A stretch of 64,000 bases of DNA. It comes from Orobanche coerulescens (Eukaryota; Streptophyta; Magnoliopsida; Lamiales; Orobanchaceae). The notes beneath the pieces were generated by a model that did not search any database, was not told the origin of the DNA, and worked only from the letters and a program-made list of their open reading frames with translations. The position numbers were made by a program, and so were the translations under genes. The DNA lies in contig CM065806.1 in the NCBI GenBank assembly GCA_033398695.1, positions 42,743,001 through 42,807,000 of the forward strand. Direction: 5' to 3'. This document shows positions 22,893 through 33,342 of the stretch, piece by piece; position 1 is the first letter of the stretch, and each line of letters begins with the position of its first letter.

Positions 22893-23160
22893 GCATACCA
22901 AAAACGAATCCTTAAATTTCAAAATACCCCGCTGTGACAAATGTTTAAAGATTGGGCATCATATTTCTAATTGTAAAAGCCCACGACAGACGATTAAAAT
23001 TAAAAAGATTTGGATTCCAAAAGGAACCGTTATTCCGAACATCATTAATGTATACAAAAACCAACTCTCGGTTGGGTTCCCAAAAATTGATTTTCATCAA
23101 ATTGGTATTTTACTCGGGAGGAGTAATATTTTTTAAGGAGAGACATTTTTGTCACGGGGA
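22893..23160 (+). pseudogene. copia gag C-terminal knuckle, internal copy 2
   Basis: The frame reads NESLNFKIP then CDKCLKIGHHISNC (CX2CX4HX4C) and KIWIPKGTVIPNIINVYKNQLSVGFPKIDFHQIGILLGRSNIF, then stops. It is nearly identical to the copy at 4190-4430 but keeps Gly in the knuckle. It binds the element RNA in the intact protein. The upstream part was lost in the deletion that joined it to the Tat-like gag. Confidence 0.82.
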
Positions 23161-23492
23161 GTTTACTCTTTATACATATTTATCATATTTCATCATGATT
23201 TTATTATCATTACTTATACTTTTTGCTGATAACAAAAAGGGGGAGATATGAGGAATGGAATAAAAGAAGAATGATATAAGGGGAGAAAAATATGGGAGAA
23301 ATGAATCGGAGAAAAGAAAAGTCGAAAATATGATATCCCGAAAAAGACGAAGAAGTCGAAAAGAGAAAAATAAAATATACAAAAATGGGGAGAGGCGAAG
23401 AAGTTAAAAAATGAAAAGGAGAAGTCGAAAATGAGAAATAGAAAAGATGAGAGAACTAACGAAACGATCAAAGCCAAAAACTTTGATTCGTG

Positions 23493-23539
<47 letters not shown>

Positions 23540-23593
23540 TTGCAGGTTTATCCCATTCAAGGTATTGTTTTGTAATAATAAGAAAGAGGGGAT
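23161..23593 (+). other. Purine-rich tail and (TA)n of copia copy 2
   Basis: A noncoding counterpart of 4431-4900: GTCGAAAA-rich purine stretch, (TA)n at about 23496-23535 and a polypurine tract AAGAGGGGAT ending at the LTR. No gene is seen. Confidence 0.8.
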
Positions 23594-24807
23594 TGTTGGA
23601 ATATTTTATTCCAAATATTCATTAATAGAGTTTTGATGATTAAGTTTTTAAACAAAGCAAAACAACAAAGAAGCGAAACAAAACAACAAAGAAGTCGAAG
23701 ACGCAAAAAGTCGTGCAATACGGGAAAAACTAGCGGTTCAGATCAGTCAAGATGGCAACCTACCTGATCAGATGAGAACAACCTACCTGATCAGACGGGA
23801 CAAAAGCTACCTAATCAGACAGGAAGAAAGTTACCTGATCATGGATAACGTACGCAATTAATGTTGCATAACATATGTAATGCACAAGTCTTAACGTGCG
23901 TAACGTTGTATGGTTAACGCAAGTAATGAAGTGTTTCTGAATTCAAATAAGATGAACATGACGTCATGGCATAGGTCAGCATGCAACGAATAATTTGACT
24001 GAAGTTAACGTACGTAATGGGAAGAAGCTTAACATACGTAATGGAAGAAACGAAAGCTACTGGACTGTTTTGTGAAGAGGTTAATGTACATAACATGTTG
24101 ATGTTAACGTACGTAATACATCTAACGTACGTAATGAAGAGGCAATAACGTACGTAATGAAGAGTGCAAAGCTAATGGCTAGTTGAGGCTTTGGAGCCTA
24201 TAAATACCACTTATTATGGTATTGAACATACAACAACGGAAAGCATATGATTCATTGATCAGATATTGATATACATATTCTTGTTGTTGTAATTGTACTT
24301 ATATTTATATTTTGAGTGTTTGTACATTCAACACATACACGAGAGGTAAAAGAAAGGATAAAATTTGATTCGGTGTTATTAGGATCAAGGATCCGGCATT
24401 GTTAGAATCGCAATCTTTATCCAAGTTAGGTTTATCTAGTACCCATAGAAAGCTAGGTTGGTTGATTCCTTGTCCAATAGAAAAGAAAAACGGTTTAACT
24501 TGGACCGACAAAAAGACAAATGTGTATGGTAATATCTCGACCGATAGAAGATAGATTGAACGGTTTACTCAGACAGATAGCAGACGATCTTGTAACGGTT
24601 ATCCCTCGACCGATAGAAAAGAGGTGTAGAGGTTTATCTTAAGCCTATAGAAAAAGATACCGAGAGAGGACGTAGGCCCGTTTGGCCGAACCTCTATAAA
24701 TCACGTGTCATTTAAATTCCGCACCTTTATTTAAATCGCTTCCGCAACGCGAAAGAGTTTTATAACTCTATCTCCAAACGGAGCTACCGACCTACCTCGC
24801 TTCAACA
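23594..24807 (+). repeat. Right LTR of the copia gag-only element
   Basis: A 1214-bp LTR from TGTTGGAATA to TTCAACA. It holds the CGTACG-type array (about 23848-24160, partly decayed) and TATAAATA at 24199-24206. TATTG at 24808-24812 is the expected right copy of the target duplication for the whole tandem; the left copy should lie outside the window. Confidence 0.88.
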
Positions 24808-25842
24808 TATTGATCATCTTATCGAAAATTGGGTTTGATAGCCTCCTGTCCGAGTTTTACCGAACTAGTTAAACCGTCGAATTCCATGCGAGTATTTGAT
24901 TATGTTTATGTATTATCTTGCAATTTAAATTGCACAAATGTGTTTTTGGAATTGAATTATTTGTATTCTGACTTTCACTAATGTTTATTGATCTTTTGAA
25001 ATATTTTTGGGAATATTTTCCAAACAAATAAATGAGTTCTCAAGTTTGAAAAATAATAGTTACAAACGATGTTTAAAAAGGATTTTCAAAAGGTTTTTCG
25101 AAAAGAAACTGAAAATGGTTCTTCAAAAAAATCAAAGGCTGATCTTCTTAAATCGCGATGATGACATTTCATGAATATTTTGTTGGAAATGGTTTGGATA
25201 TATTGCCTCTGATTGTGATTGAAAAGCATAGTCGTAACGTTTGATGATTTATAACTGGCGTCGTAATGTTTGTGACATCGGACTATGATTTATGTGAAAT
25301 ACTGCTTGTGACATGTGGGAACTGAGTGTGTGTGAACCGAGTAAAACCAGTGAGGGTTCCCTGGGGTCCACTAGACTGTGTTTTCTACGGATCACTCGGT
25401 TTAACTCGTATCGGCTATTTGCTGACCCCTTCGGGGGTGGATACATTTTTGTGTATTCAGGTATAGGTCTTAATGGCGAGGCAGCACAGGGCAGACACGA
25501 GCTTGGTGGGCAGCAGTGATATCATGTACCATTTTGAGTCTGTGGTCATTGGTTGTTAAGTGAAGTCGTGTTTTGTTTTGTACTCGCGCGAATACCATCA
25601 TGTCATATTTATGGTATGTTGTTCTGTTGTTTTGGTGATGTTGTTGTATCAGTCGTGGTTCGGAACAGTGTATCATTTGGTGTTGTGATGCATATGGTTT
25701 AAAGTCGAGTAATGTTAATGTGTATGAATGTCTTGGTTTTAAATTGTAAACAAAATGTAGTTTTATTTCGGTCTAAGCCTGGTAGGTTCTCCAAAAGAAT
25801 CTACGGCGCTATAATATCTCTGTATATCACGGGGCTGTTACA
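24808..25842 (+). repeat. 3' portion of a gypsy-type LTR (family X2)
   Basis: Noncoding sequence ending CACGGGGCTGTTACA. It shares the LTR 3' architecture of the gypsy families: GCTGACCCC/GGGGG hairpin (about 25422-25438), an acceptor TATTCAG (about 25460), a short frame starting MARQHRADTS at about 25472, and the U5 hairpin GTAGGTTCT/AGAATCTAC (25782-25804). A related minus-strand copy is at 36111-36679 plus 45871-46391. The U3 part should lie left of the window. Confidence 0.7.
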
Positions 25843-27053
25843 GATATTACACCAGAGAGGGCCGATTTTACACAATTAGGATTGTGTAATTTTTGTCTTA
25901 TGACAACTCCTTGTCCAAGCCCATTTATTTATACTAAGTAAACTCTAGAGTCAAACTCTAGTATTTGCTTAGTTGTCCCTCAACTTATTAAATAATACAA
26001 TAAATATACTAATTTATATTATATATTACTTATTATTTAATCTTCTAATAAATATAATATCTAATATTATATTTATCTTTCGTAGTTGATATAATTAAAT
26101 AATATAATATACATTATCCTATATTATGTATGACTCATTATTTAATTTCTTTAATAAATATAATATCCAATATTATAATTTTTTCTTGCTTGTATTTAGT
26201 TGTCGTATGTGTGACCCAAAAGGCTTATATTATGTTGGCATTTAATACCGTATTAAATAATAAGTGGTCTCTATCAAGACATTATGACTACCCAAATAAT
26301 ATAAGTTTGTAGTCCATTAAACTATTTAACATGTCAAATCCCTTTGTCGCCTGATATCATATTTGAACTAAGTCATGAAAATTGACATACTTATTATGTT
26401 CAAATGCTTTCTCGATCTTAAGTAGATTGATTGAATCAAATGACTCTTCATGTGAGCATGTCCATGTATTTCCTTCAGTCCTAATTATCGAGGGCCCCAG
26501 CAGATATCTCTCTCCATAGAGAGGGGGACAAATCCCCATCTTGATTATTCATTGCCTTCTATATGACTCCCACTAATCCCGATCGCTAACCTTTATGATC
26601 ACCATGTTTCAGGTGACGTTGGATTACGTCAAGGCATAACAGTTATCATGTCGGACTCTATGAATATCTCAGGTTCAAGATTTATTGACATACTATTATA
26701 TTGAGATTTACTAATGATATTTCCATGCAGGGATCTCAATGCGGGTCTGTCCAGTATTGGTTCTCCAACCAATACCCATTAGTTTCATCCATACCATACG
26801 CATAATTATCCAATGATTATCAATCAAACTTATACTAGTATATTAATCACTTGAGTCTCCACTCTACGTGATTGGGCCAGAGACATTTGAATAATCTTAT
26901 TATCCGTCAATAACCATTATTAGATTATTATAATATTAAAACATGCACATATTATAATAATCAATGAGAAATAAAGGATATCAAATAACTTTATTTAAAT
27001 GTGAAAATTACAAATCTAGGCACATCAAATGTCCTAGGGCACTATTCCGAACA
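25843..27053 (-). repeat. 3' LTR of copia element 2
   Basis: On the minus strand it starts TGTTCGGAATAGTGCC after the purine stretch AAGTGGGAGAT and ends around TGTAATATCTGTAACA. It is AT-rich, about 1.2 kb, with no CG-palindrome array, unlike the other long LTRs in the window. Confidence 0.8.
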
Positions 27054-27389
27054 ATCTCCCACTTGCACTAGGACCATTGATTCATGACTTTTAGTCCTAT
27101 CGATCTAGCGTGCTCAACATGCTTTCCTTGTGAGAGAGGCTTAGTAAGTGGATCAGCAACATCATCTTCTGTTGCGACTTTGCATATACTGAGCATGTGT
27201 TTGGATCTCTAATCGGTCCTTGACTCTTTAGCTCGCGCAATAGCACCATTATTGTCGCAGTAAAGACCTATAGGCCCTAAAGGATCCACATATTCTCCTC
27301 GGCTGCATCCGGTGCTACCATGTACTCATCTTGAGTTATAGAATCTATGAGTGTGCTTACTTGGAACATTTCCAACTCATAGCACCTCT

Positions 27390-28012
27390 ATTTTAAACAA
27401 AACACAAAACCATATGCGATCTTAAATCATTTCTATTGGTTTCGAAACTTGCATCAGCGTAACCATTTACATCCAATTCGTTTCCCACACCTCCATAAAT
27501 TAGGAACGCATCCTTAGTTCTTCTTAAGTACTTTAGGATGGTTTTCACTGCTATCCAGTGACTCTCACCTGGATTTGATTGGTATTGACTTGACATGCTA
27601 AAGGCAAACGATACATCTGGTCAAGTACAAATCATGGCATACATGATCGATCCAATGGCCAAAGCATATGGAATCTTGCTCATGCAGGCTCGCTCATCAA
27701 GAGTCGAAGGACTCTGAGTCGTGCTCAGATGAATGCCATGTGACATTGGCAAGAGTCCTCTCTTGGAGTCCTGCATATTGAACCTCTTCAATATTTTGTT
27801 ATAGGTACTTTGACTCATACCAATCATTCTCTTTGATCTATCTCTACAGATTTTTATCCCAAGATTGTAAGCATCTTCTCCTAAGTCTTTCATTGAGAAA
27901 CAACTTCCCAACCAAGTCTTGACTGCCTGCAAGGTGGGTATGTCATTTCCAATAACTAATATGTCCTTTACATATAATAATAATAAGAAAAAACTATGCT
28001 CCTACTAACCTT
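27390..28012 (-). pseudogene. copia-2 reverse transcriptase C-half and RNase H
   Basis: Minus-strand frames 28012-27621 and 27596-27393. The first has the catalytic motif altered to YVKDILV (normally YVDD), then NDIPTLQAVKTWLGSCFSMKDLGEDAYNLGIKI. The second is RNase H (SHWIAVKTILKYLRRTKDAFLIYGG, YADASFETN). Sequence between 27054 and 27390 is a degraded RNase H end. The Asp to Lys change and frame breaks make it inactive. Confidence 0.88.
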
Positions 28013-28260
28013 CACTAGTGGAAAAATACCATTTTACATCGCACTTTCTAAATCGGTTGCAGTATAACCGATTTAAAAAGTGATTAGGTTTCATTTTACA
28101 TCGGTTATTCGAAAACTGATGTAATATATCAGTTTTTTACATCGGTCAATAAGGAACCGATTTAATATATCAATTATTTACATCGGTTAATAAAAAACCG
28201 ATGTAGAATGTGTATGTTTCACATCGGTTCTCATATACCAACACATAAAACAGCCACTAC
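28013..28260 (+). repeat. Left terminal and subterminal repeats of the CACTA element
   Basis: The terminal repeat is followed by alternating ACATCGGTT and AACCGAT words in both orientations. In characterised CACTA elements such repeats bind the transposase; that role is inferred here. Confidence 0.8.
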
Positions 28261-28382
28261 CTACTTTAGGTTATTCACCTTCTCCCGTTCCCCGCTTATT
28301 CAACCATGCGATTCAATCTCCTCCCCTCAACCTTGCGATTCACATACCGGCTAAAAGTTCCGACCACCGCGCGCCACTGGAG

Positions 28383-28675
28383 TTGTTGAGATCAGTGGGG
28401 CAAGCCTTGGAGGTGAAGTTGGGGGATGACACGGTCTTGGTGGTGCTTACGACGTTGATGTCTTTGATCTTTGGCCTTCTGATATTTCCCTGGAAGAGGT
28501 CGAGCGATAATCGCGACAAGGAGGTTACGCCGCTAGTTGTCCGCAAGACGGTGCCGCTTGAGGCAGAAGAGGAGGATGTCGGCCCTGACAAGGTGATGTC
28601 ACCGTCTTCTCCGGAACCGAGACTGGCACTGCCGAATGTTTACCCAACCCATCATCGGCGATTTACCTACCACCA
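28383..28675 (+). pseudogene. NADPH-cytochrome P450 reductase N-terminal fragment
   Basis: The frame reads ALEVKLGDDTVLVVLTTLMSLIFGLLIF (membrane anchor) then PWKRSSDNRDKEVTPLVVRK and an acidic linker, matching the N-terminus of plant P450 reductases. After a one-base frame change near 28590 the flavodoxin-type FMN motif appears as VTVFSGTETGTAE (family form VTVFFGTQTGTAE). The enzyme passes electrons from NADPH to P450s at the ER membrane. Only the anchor and the start of the FMN domain are present, so this is a captured fragment. The 132-codon open frame beginning at 28383 runs on past the fragment. Confidence 0.82.
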
Positions 28676-28781
28676 GCGCCGGCAAATATACAAGGTGTAT
28701 TTTTCTATTTTATTCTCCTTTTTTGCATCACTCCTCTTAGAAATAATTGCTCGATTTTCTGGATTGATTTTATGGTATTGA

Positions 28782-29940
28782 TTGGTTTAGGTATTTTATG
28801 AGTATAGGTGTTCTTGCTCGAAGTTCTTTTACTATACGAGATATATGTTGATCCATCACAGCAGCTAAATCTGACGATACTATTGAAGGGATCCGGCACT
28901 GTTGAAGGGAGGGTTGAATGGATTAGGCACTGTTGTCATTGAAGAAGACGAATAAGTATTTTTTCGGGATATTTCTACTATGTTTGATTTTGGCTGTAGC
29001 TCGTGCGCTTATCTTATGTTTAGTAAAAGTCCCCCAACTTTCATAATGTTTCATCTGTTTTGAAAATTTACTTTTGCACCCTTCGTAGCATTTTTTTTAG
29101 CTTCCCCCAAGTTCTATTTCTGCATTGCCCACTGGTATAGATATCATGGCAAGATAAACAATTGGATACTTTTAGACTTCTAATCCTTGTACAGAGTGTT
29201 TGTTGAGTATTTTTCATAAGATCGTTATACTATGAGAATTTTGACTTGTGTTGAGCTTGGTGATCAATGAAAGCGAAAATTCTTCCTCTAGTTAGATAGA
29301 AATGTCAATTATTGGAAAAGCATGAGAATGCTTCATAGAGAGAATTGCTATTATATATGTGAAATTGATATCAGCAACACAACAATGCTTCACGTGCTTA
29401 AGAAAGATGTCGGAATTCTGGCTTTTATGATTCATCTCCTTTCCTATTAATGAACTATATATGGAGAATTAGGTGTAATGCTAAAGAGATGTTCTCTACA
29501 GGCATCCTGGCTGGAAAAAGGGTAGGAAGTTTATATATTTGATCAGTTTATTTGATTTTGACAAGATGCTTCATCTTACTTCACAGTATGCCGCATATTA
29601 GGTCCCACACTTCACATACCTACTCATTTTTTTTAATTGTATCAGAGTGTTTTTAGAATATAAATCTGCTTTGGGTCATTGAACTATGCAGCTTCCATGG
29701 AACTAAGTAATCAACAATAAGTATAGGTTATATGTGTCTACATTGTATGTATTAGTTCAAAAATAGATGAGACAGAGAAGAGTATGTCCATTTTGTTGCA
29801 TGGAGCAGGTGTGTCCCAAAAGGTGGTATTATTTGGTGTTATGATAAAGGGTGATTTTTTGGTATTATGTTATTTGGTGTTGAAATGATGTGGCGCTGAC
29901 GTGACGGGGTTTTTTGTGTTATTTCAGGTTATGACTCCTG
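28782..29940 (+). other. CACTA interior without recognisable gene
   Basis: AT-rich, intron-like sequence between the P450 reductase fragment and the sulfurtransferase exons. I see no motif that supports a gene; it may be captured intron or 5' flank. Confidence 0.6.
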
Positions 29941-29956
29941 GTGCTCTTACAGGTTA

Positions 29957-30201
29957 AAAAGAACACGGAGAACCAAACATATCAGCACATAGATGCTCGA
30001 ATCTAAAGAACTTTGCTATAATCATATGTGCGCAAGTATAGTTGTGAGTGGCTACATACTAGTGAGCATCTTACTGCATGCATTTAGGTGACATGATAAC
30101 AAGTAATATTCATTTTCAGGTTTGATGGTGTTGCAGCTGAGCCAAGAAAAGGAATTAGAAGTGGCCACGTGCCCGGGAGTAAGTGCATTCCCTTTCCCCA
30201 G
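29957..30201 (+). pseudogene. Mercaptopyruvate sulfurtransferase exons, 5' pair
   Basis: The first exon piece (about 29957-30010) reads VKKNTENQTYQHIDAR, then shifts frame by one inserted base before SK. The second (30120-30201), bounded by TTTTCAG and GTAAGC splice sites, reads FDGVAAEPRKGIRSGHVPGSKCIPFPQ. Both match consecutive parts of plant rhodanese-type mercaptopyruvate sulfurtransferase (the STR1/STR2 family), which transfers sulfur from 3-mercaptopyruvate to thiol acceptors. The exon with the catalytic Cys (CGTGVTA motif) is not found downstream; an ALDH fragment occupies its place. Confidence 0.85.
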
Positions 30202-30336
30202 GTAAGCGAATCATTAGTTAATAGTATTCCTAAAGCTCCAAGTTGAACACTGGTCGATAACTTAAAATTATCAGTATATATATACGAAATGTACAATTTT
30301 ATGCATAGGTACAACTTTTGTCTTTGAAACATGCAG

Positions 30337-30748
30337 GTTGGGCGGATAAGATCCATGGTTTAAATGTTCCAGCAGATGGACCTTACCATGTGCAAACTTT
30401 GCATGAACCAATTGGTGTTACGGGTCAGATCATTCCATGGAACTTTCCTCTTATTTTGCTTGCTTGGAAAGTGGGGCCTGCCCTTGCTTGTTCTAAAATC
30501 GGCTGAGCAGACTCCATTGACTGCTCTGTATGCTGCAAGGTTGTTCCTTGAGGTAAAATAAACATTTGTTTCTAGTGAAATGGCTAGACGGTTTGGTTTA
30601 AAACCTTTATTCTTTGGCATAAAGATTAACGGGCTTTATATACATTTTGTGGGTGTAGGCTAGTCTTCCTCCTGGCGTTCTCAATGTAGTTTCAGGCTAT
30701 GGTCCGAGTGCTGGTGCAGCTCTTCCTAGCCACATGGATGTTGATAAG
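30337..30748 (+). pseudogene. Aldehyde dehydrogenase (ALDH2-type) two-exon fragment
   Basis: Exon 1 (30337-30552, after ATGCAG, before GTAAAA) reads [20 protein letters not shown] then [30 protein letters not shown] small deletion removes the GNTVVL part and shifts frame, then [18 protein letters not shown]. Exon 2 (30659-30748, ending at GTGAGT) reads [30 protein letters not shown]. These match the NAD-binding part of mitochondrial-type class-2 ALDH. The Glu and Cys active-site regions are absent. Splice sites are preserved, which points to capture of genomic DNA rather than cDNA. Confidence 0.9.
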
Positions 30749-31277
30749 GTGAGTCGTTAATATGTTAATCCATGAATCATTCTAATTAGTTCGGTTAGCA
30801 GTTTCAATCCGTTGGGTTGTGCTTTATACTTTTATACATAAGGATTCAATGGATCAGAATCCAAATTAAGTGCACTGCTAATACTTAATACCTCCTAAAT
30901 CTTTTTTATTAAAAGGTCGAATTATTAATGACATCAAATACATTTTGTTATCATACTATAACACTGGTTATTTACAATTGTTGGACACAAAATGTTTCGG
31001 GCCAACCTGACTGTCCTGAGTCAGTACTAAGTTACACAATATGTGTTATAACTTATGATAACAACATTATCAATGCTTCCAGGACCAATTTCATAAGATT
31101 CTAAAATACATTTAATCTGGCGTTGAAAGTGAGGCTACCCTTGAATGTGGAGGTGACGGATTCGGCTCCATGTCTATTTTGAAAGTGAGGCTACCCTTGA
31201 ATGAAAAAACTACGTTTGTACTTTTATGCAAATAACCCTCGTTATCGTTTGCTAAACTAAAAGATGCTATGTTGTAG

Positions 31278-31370
31278 GGACTTGGGAAGACAAATGTTCC
31301 GGTTTATGATGGATCTTGGACAGAATGGGGAGCACAGGAGGATACTCCCGTCTCAACTTCAACTTCTTGA
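31278..31370 (+). pseudogene. Mercaptopyruvate sulfurtransferase last exon
   Basis: After an acceptor GTTGTAG the frame reads GLGKTNVPVYDGSWTEWGAQ then EDTPVSTSTS and a stop codon, the C-terminus of plant mercaptopyruvate sulfurtransferase. It is the natural 3' partner of the exons at 29957-30201, but the exon(s) between, including the catalytic loop, have been replaced by ALDH sequence. A 25-bp direct repeat (about 31124 and 31179) lies just upstream. Confidence 0.87.
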
Positions 31371-31615
31371 TGTTAACTCGTACAATGGATATTTTTGAAC
31401 ATATTATGTTGTCCTTGTAACATTATATCAGTGTTAGTACTGTGGGTAGGTTTTAAGACTATTATACTTGTTCTTTTTTTTTTGCTTTTTTAATCGGAGC
31501 CATGAGACTTATATGCCTATCACCTTATTTCTTGAGCCAGATAATATCTTCAATCACTGTTCAGTTGAGATTTCTACTACATATGTTAAAACTATCTTTC
31601 TTCCATCTCATTGCA

Positions 31616-32631
31616 GCCGTTGATGCTAATAGTTCCTGATGTACACGACGTCTACACTCCTCTTGGAAGTGATGTTATTGTTCAACTTGCTGAGGTTGGC
31701 TTTCATATTCTTATCAATTGTTAGTTTACATATATGCAAAATGACTTTTGAGTCATATGTGATCTCTTTCAATCTCTCTCTCTCTCTCTCTCTCTCCCTC
31801 CCTCCCTCCCACTTTTTGTTTGTCTGATATGATTGTTTGTTAATTAGTTTCTTTGTCCTTTGCTTTTTAGTTTTATGAATCTGTTTGGGGGTTGGGGTGG
31901 GGATATCAGATGGTTTGTGCCATGATACTTATGCTTTCCTAACTTTTACAAGTTATCCATATGATTGAAAATAATTTTGGCAAATGCAGTGGCGTCAACA
32001 TTTGGAAATATTGCTGGGAAGCATTCATTGTTCATATCCTAGCAAAACGTATTGTAGTGCATTCATTGTTCATATCTGTGCTGAAAATTGTAGTGCAACT
32101 GTTGAAGAAGCAGCAAAATTATTGGTCCGACCTTTGAATTTACTAGGTCTGTTCACTCTGTCAAAGAGGATGGTATATCCCTAGGAGGCTCACTGCCTTA
32201 TTCGATTCATTCGAAAAGGTACTTTGTTTACATCACGTAGAAGTGAGGCTATAAAGAGGGCATGACCACTGGTTTCTTGTTTACTAGTAAAAAAAATTAG
32301 CTGGTTTAGGCATTTACTGTGTACAGTTTTATTTTGGTGTATTATTTACTTTAGTTTGACATAAATATTTAGAAAATAGAACCCCCAATCCCCCTTCTTT
32401 TCTGTGTTTTTACCATAAACATGGTTGTTGACAATAAAAGGAGAAATGACAAAATATCAGTTGTTCAAACTCAAAGACATTAAAATGTTTATGGATATTT
32501 GATCAATTGGTGGCCTCTTATTAATTTGCAGACATTTGATATCGAAGAGCCTTATTCGAAGGATGATATTGATGACGTACGAAGACGTTGGACTCAATAT
32601 TTTTTAGATTTTACATCTTTATCGAAGTAGT
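31616..32631 (+). pseudogene. Unidentified exon-like pieces in the CACTA interior
   Basis: Three coding-like stretches: about 31616-31693 (PLMLIVPDVHDVYTPLGSDV, then IVQLAE); about 31990-32215, frame-broken, with VASTFGNIAGKHS or WEAFIVHILAKRIVVHSL depending on frame; and 32532-32631 (TFDIEEPYSKDDIDDVRRRW then TQYFLDFTSLSK and a stop), preceded by TTTGCAG. They look like one further captured gene ending at about 32631. I do not recognise the family. A (CT)n tract lies at about 31770-31800. Confidence 0.45.
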
Positions 32632-32994
32632 AAGAGAGGAATATGGGAACCGGGTACGTAGGAATTTGCTGCGTAGGGATCATTCATCATTTTGTGATTG
32701 TACTTTTTTGCAAGATTTATAAATCTCTTGTAATAACTGTTGTTGTACATTTTTTGCAAGATTTATAAATCTCTTGTAATAACTGTTGTACATTTTCTGC
32801 AAGATGTAAACAGGGTTTTGTAATAGAATAGTGTAAACTTGATAATTTGGGTAGAATATATGGCGTCTTGTTGGAGATTTTATTGTCATGATATGTTTTA
32901 TAAGGGATTCTGTCGTGATCTAAAAATTGCCACTTTTGTGAACAGGGTTTTTCTAAATCTACCATTTTTTGAACCATAATATCAATTTTTCTAA

Positions 32995-33342
32995 ATCAGT
33001 TAAAGCAGTAATTGATTTAGAATATTACACATTCTAAATCGGTTAAAGCAGTAACTGATTTAGAATATTACACATTCTAAATCGGTTAAAGCAGTAACCG
33101 ATTTAGAAACTAAACATTCTAAATCGGGTTTCCGGATATCCGATCTGGAATGTGAGATTCTAAATCGGTTATATCAACTTACTAAATCGGTTAAATAACC
33201 GATGTTAAAAGTATTTTCTACATCGGCTTAATAACTGATGTTAAATGCGTCAATTTTCTACATCGGCTGGATCTATAACGGTTCGAGAACCGATTTAAAA
33301 GACTTATTTTAACCGATTTAAAAGGTGTTTTTTCTAGTAGTG
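32995..33342 (+). repeat. Right subterminal and terminal repeats of the CACTA element
   Basis: Four or more near-identical tandem units carrying TCTAAATCGGTTAAAGCAGT and AACCGATTTA, then ACATCGGCT variants, then TTTTTTCTAGTAGTG. This mirrors the left subterminal region. Confidence 0.85.

Larger units (their letters stand above)
3561..24807 (+). mobile_element. Gag-only Ty1/copia tandem element, interrupted
   Basis: The order is internal copy 1 (3561-4900), LTR (4901-6121), internal copy 2 (6122-6465, 17477-17718 and 22893-23593) and LTR (23594-24807). Neither internal copy contains protease, integrase, reverse transcriptase or RNase H, so this is a non-autonomous element of the TR-GAG type. 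Gypsy A (left), gypsy B and a Tat-like element are nested in it. An upstream LTR should lie left of gypsy A, outside the window. Confidence 0.8.
28013..33342 (+). mobile_element. Pack-CACTA transposon carrying host gene fragments
   Basis: The left end is CACTAGTGGAAAAATACCAT and the right end is CTAGTAGTG (inverse CACTACTAG). A 3-bp duplication CTT flanks it (28010-28012 and 33343-33345). Both subterminal regions carry many copies of the AACCGATTTA/TAAATCGGTT type (28044-28250 and 32995-33320), as usual for plant CACTA elements. No transposase was recognised, so it is non-autonomous. The interior holds broken exons of at least three unrelated host genes. Confidence 0.92.

Noticed and set aside
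25843..27053. Independent MITE or gene-free spacer
   Set aside because: Polypurine tract and pol immediately downstream on the minus strand show it is the 3' LTR of copia-2.
28383..28781. Complete 132-residue membrane protein
   Set aside because: The frame is a P450 reductase N-terminus that shifts frame before the FMN motif; the open frame continues by chance.
30337..30748. Functional ALDH gene
   Set aside because: Only two exons with an internal frame-shifting deletion and no active-site Cys region, enclosed in a CACTA transposon.
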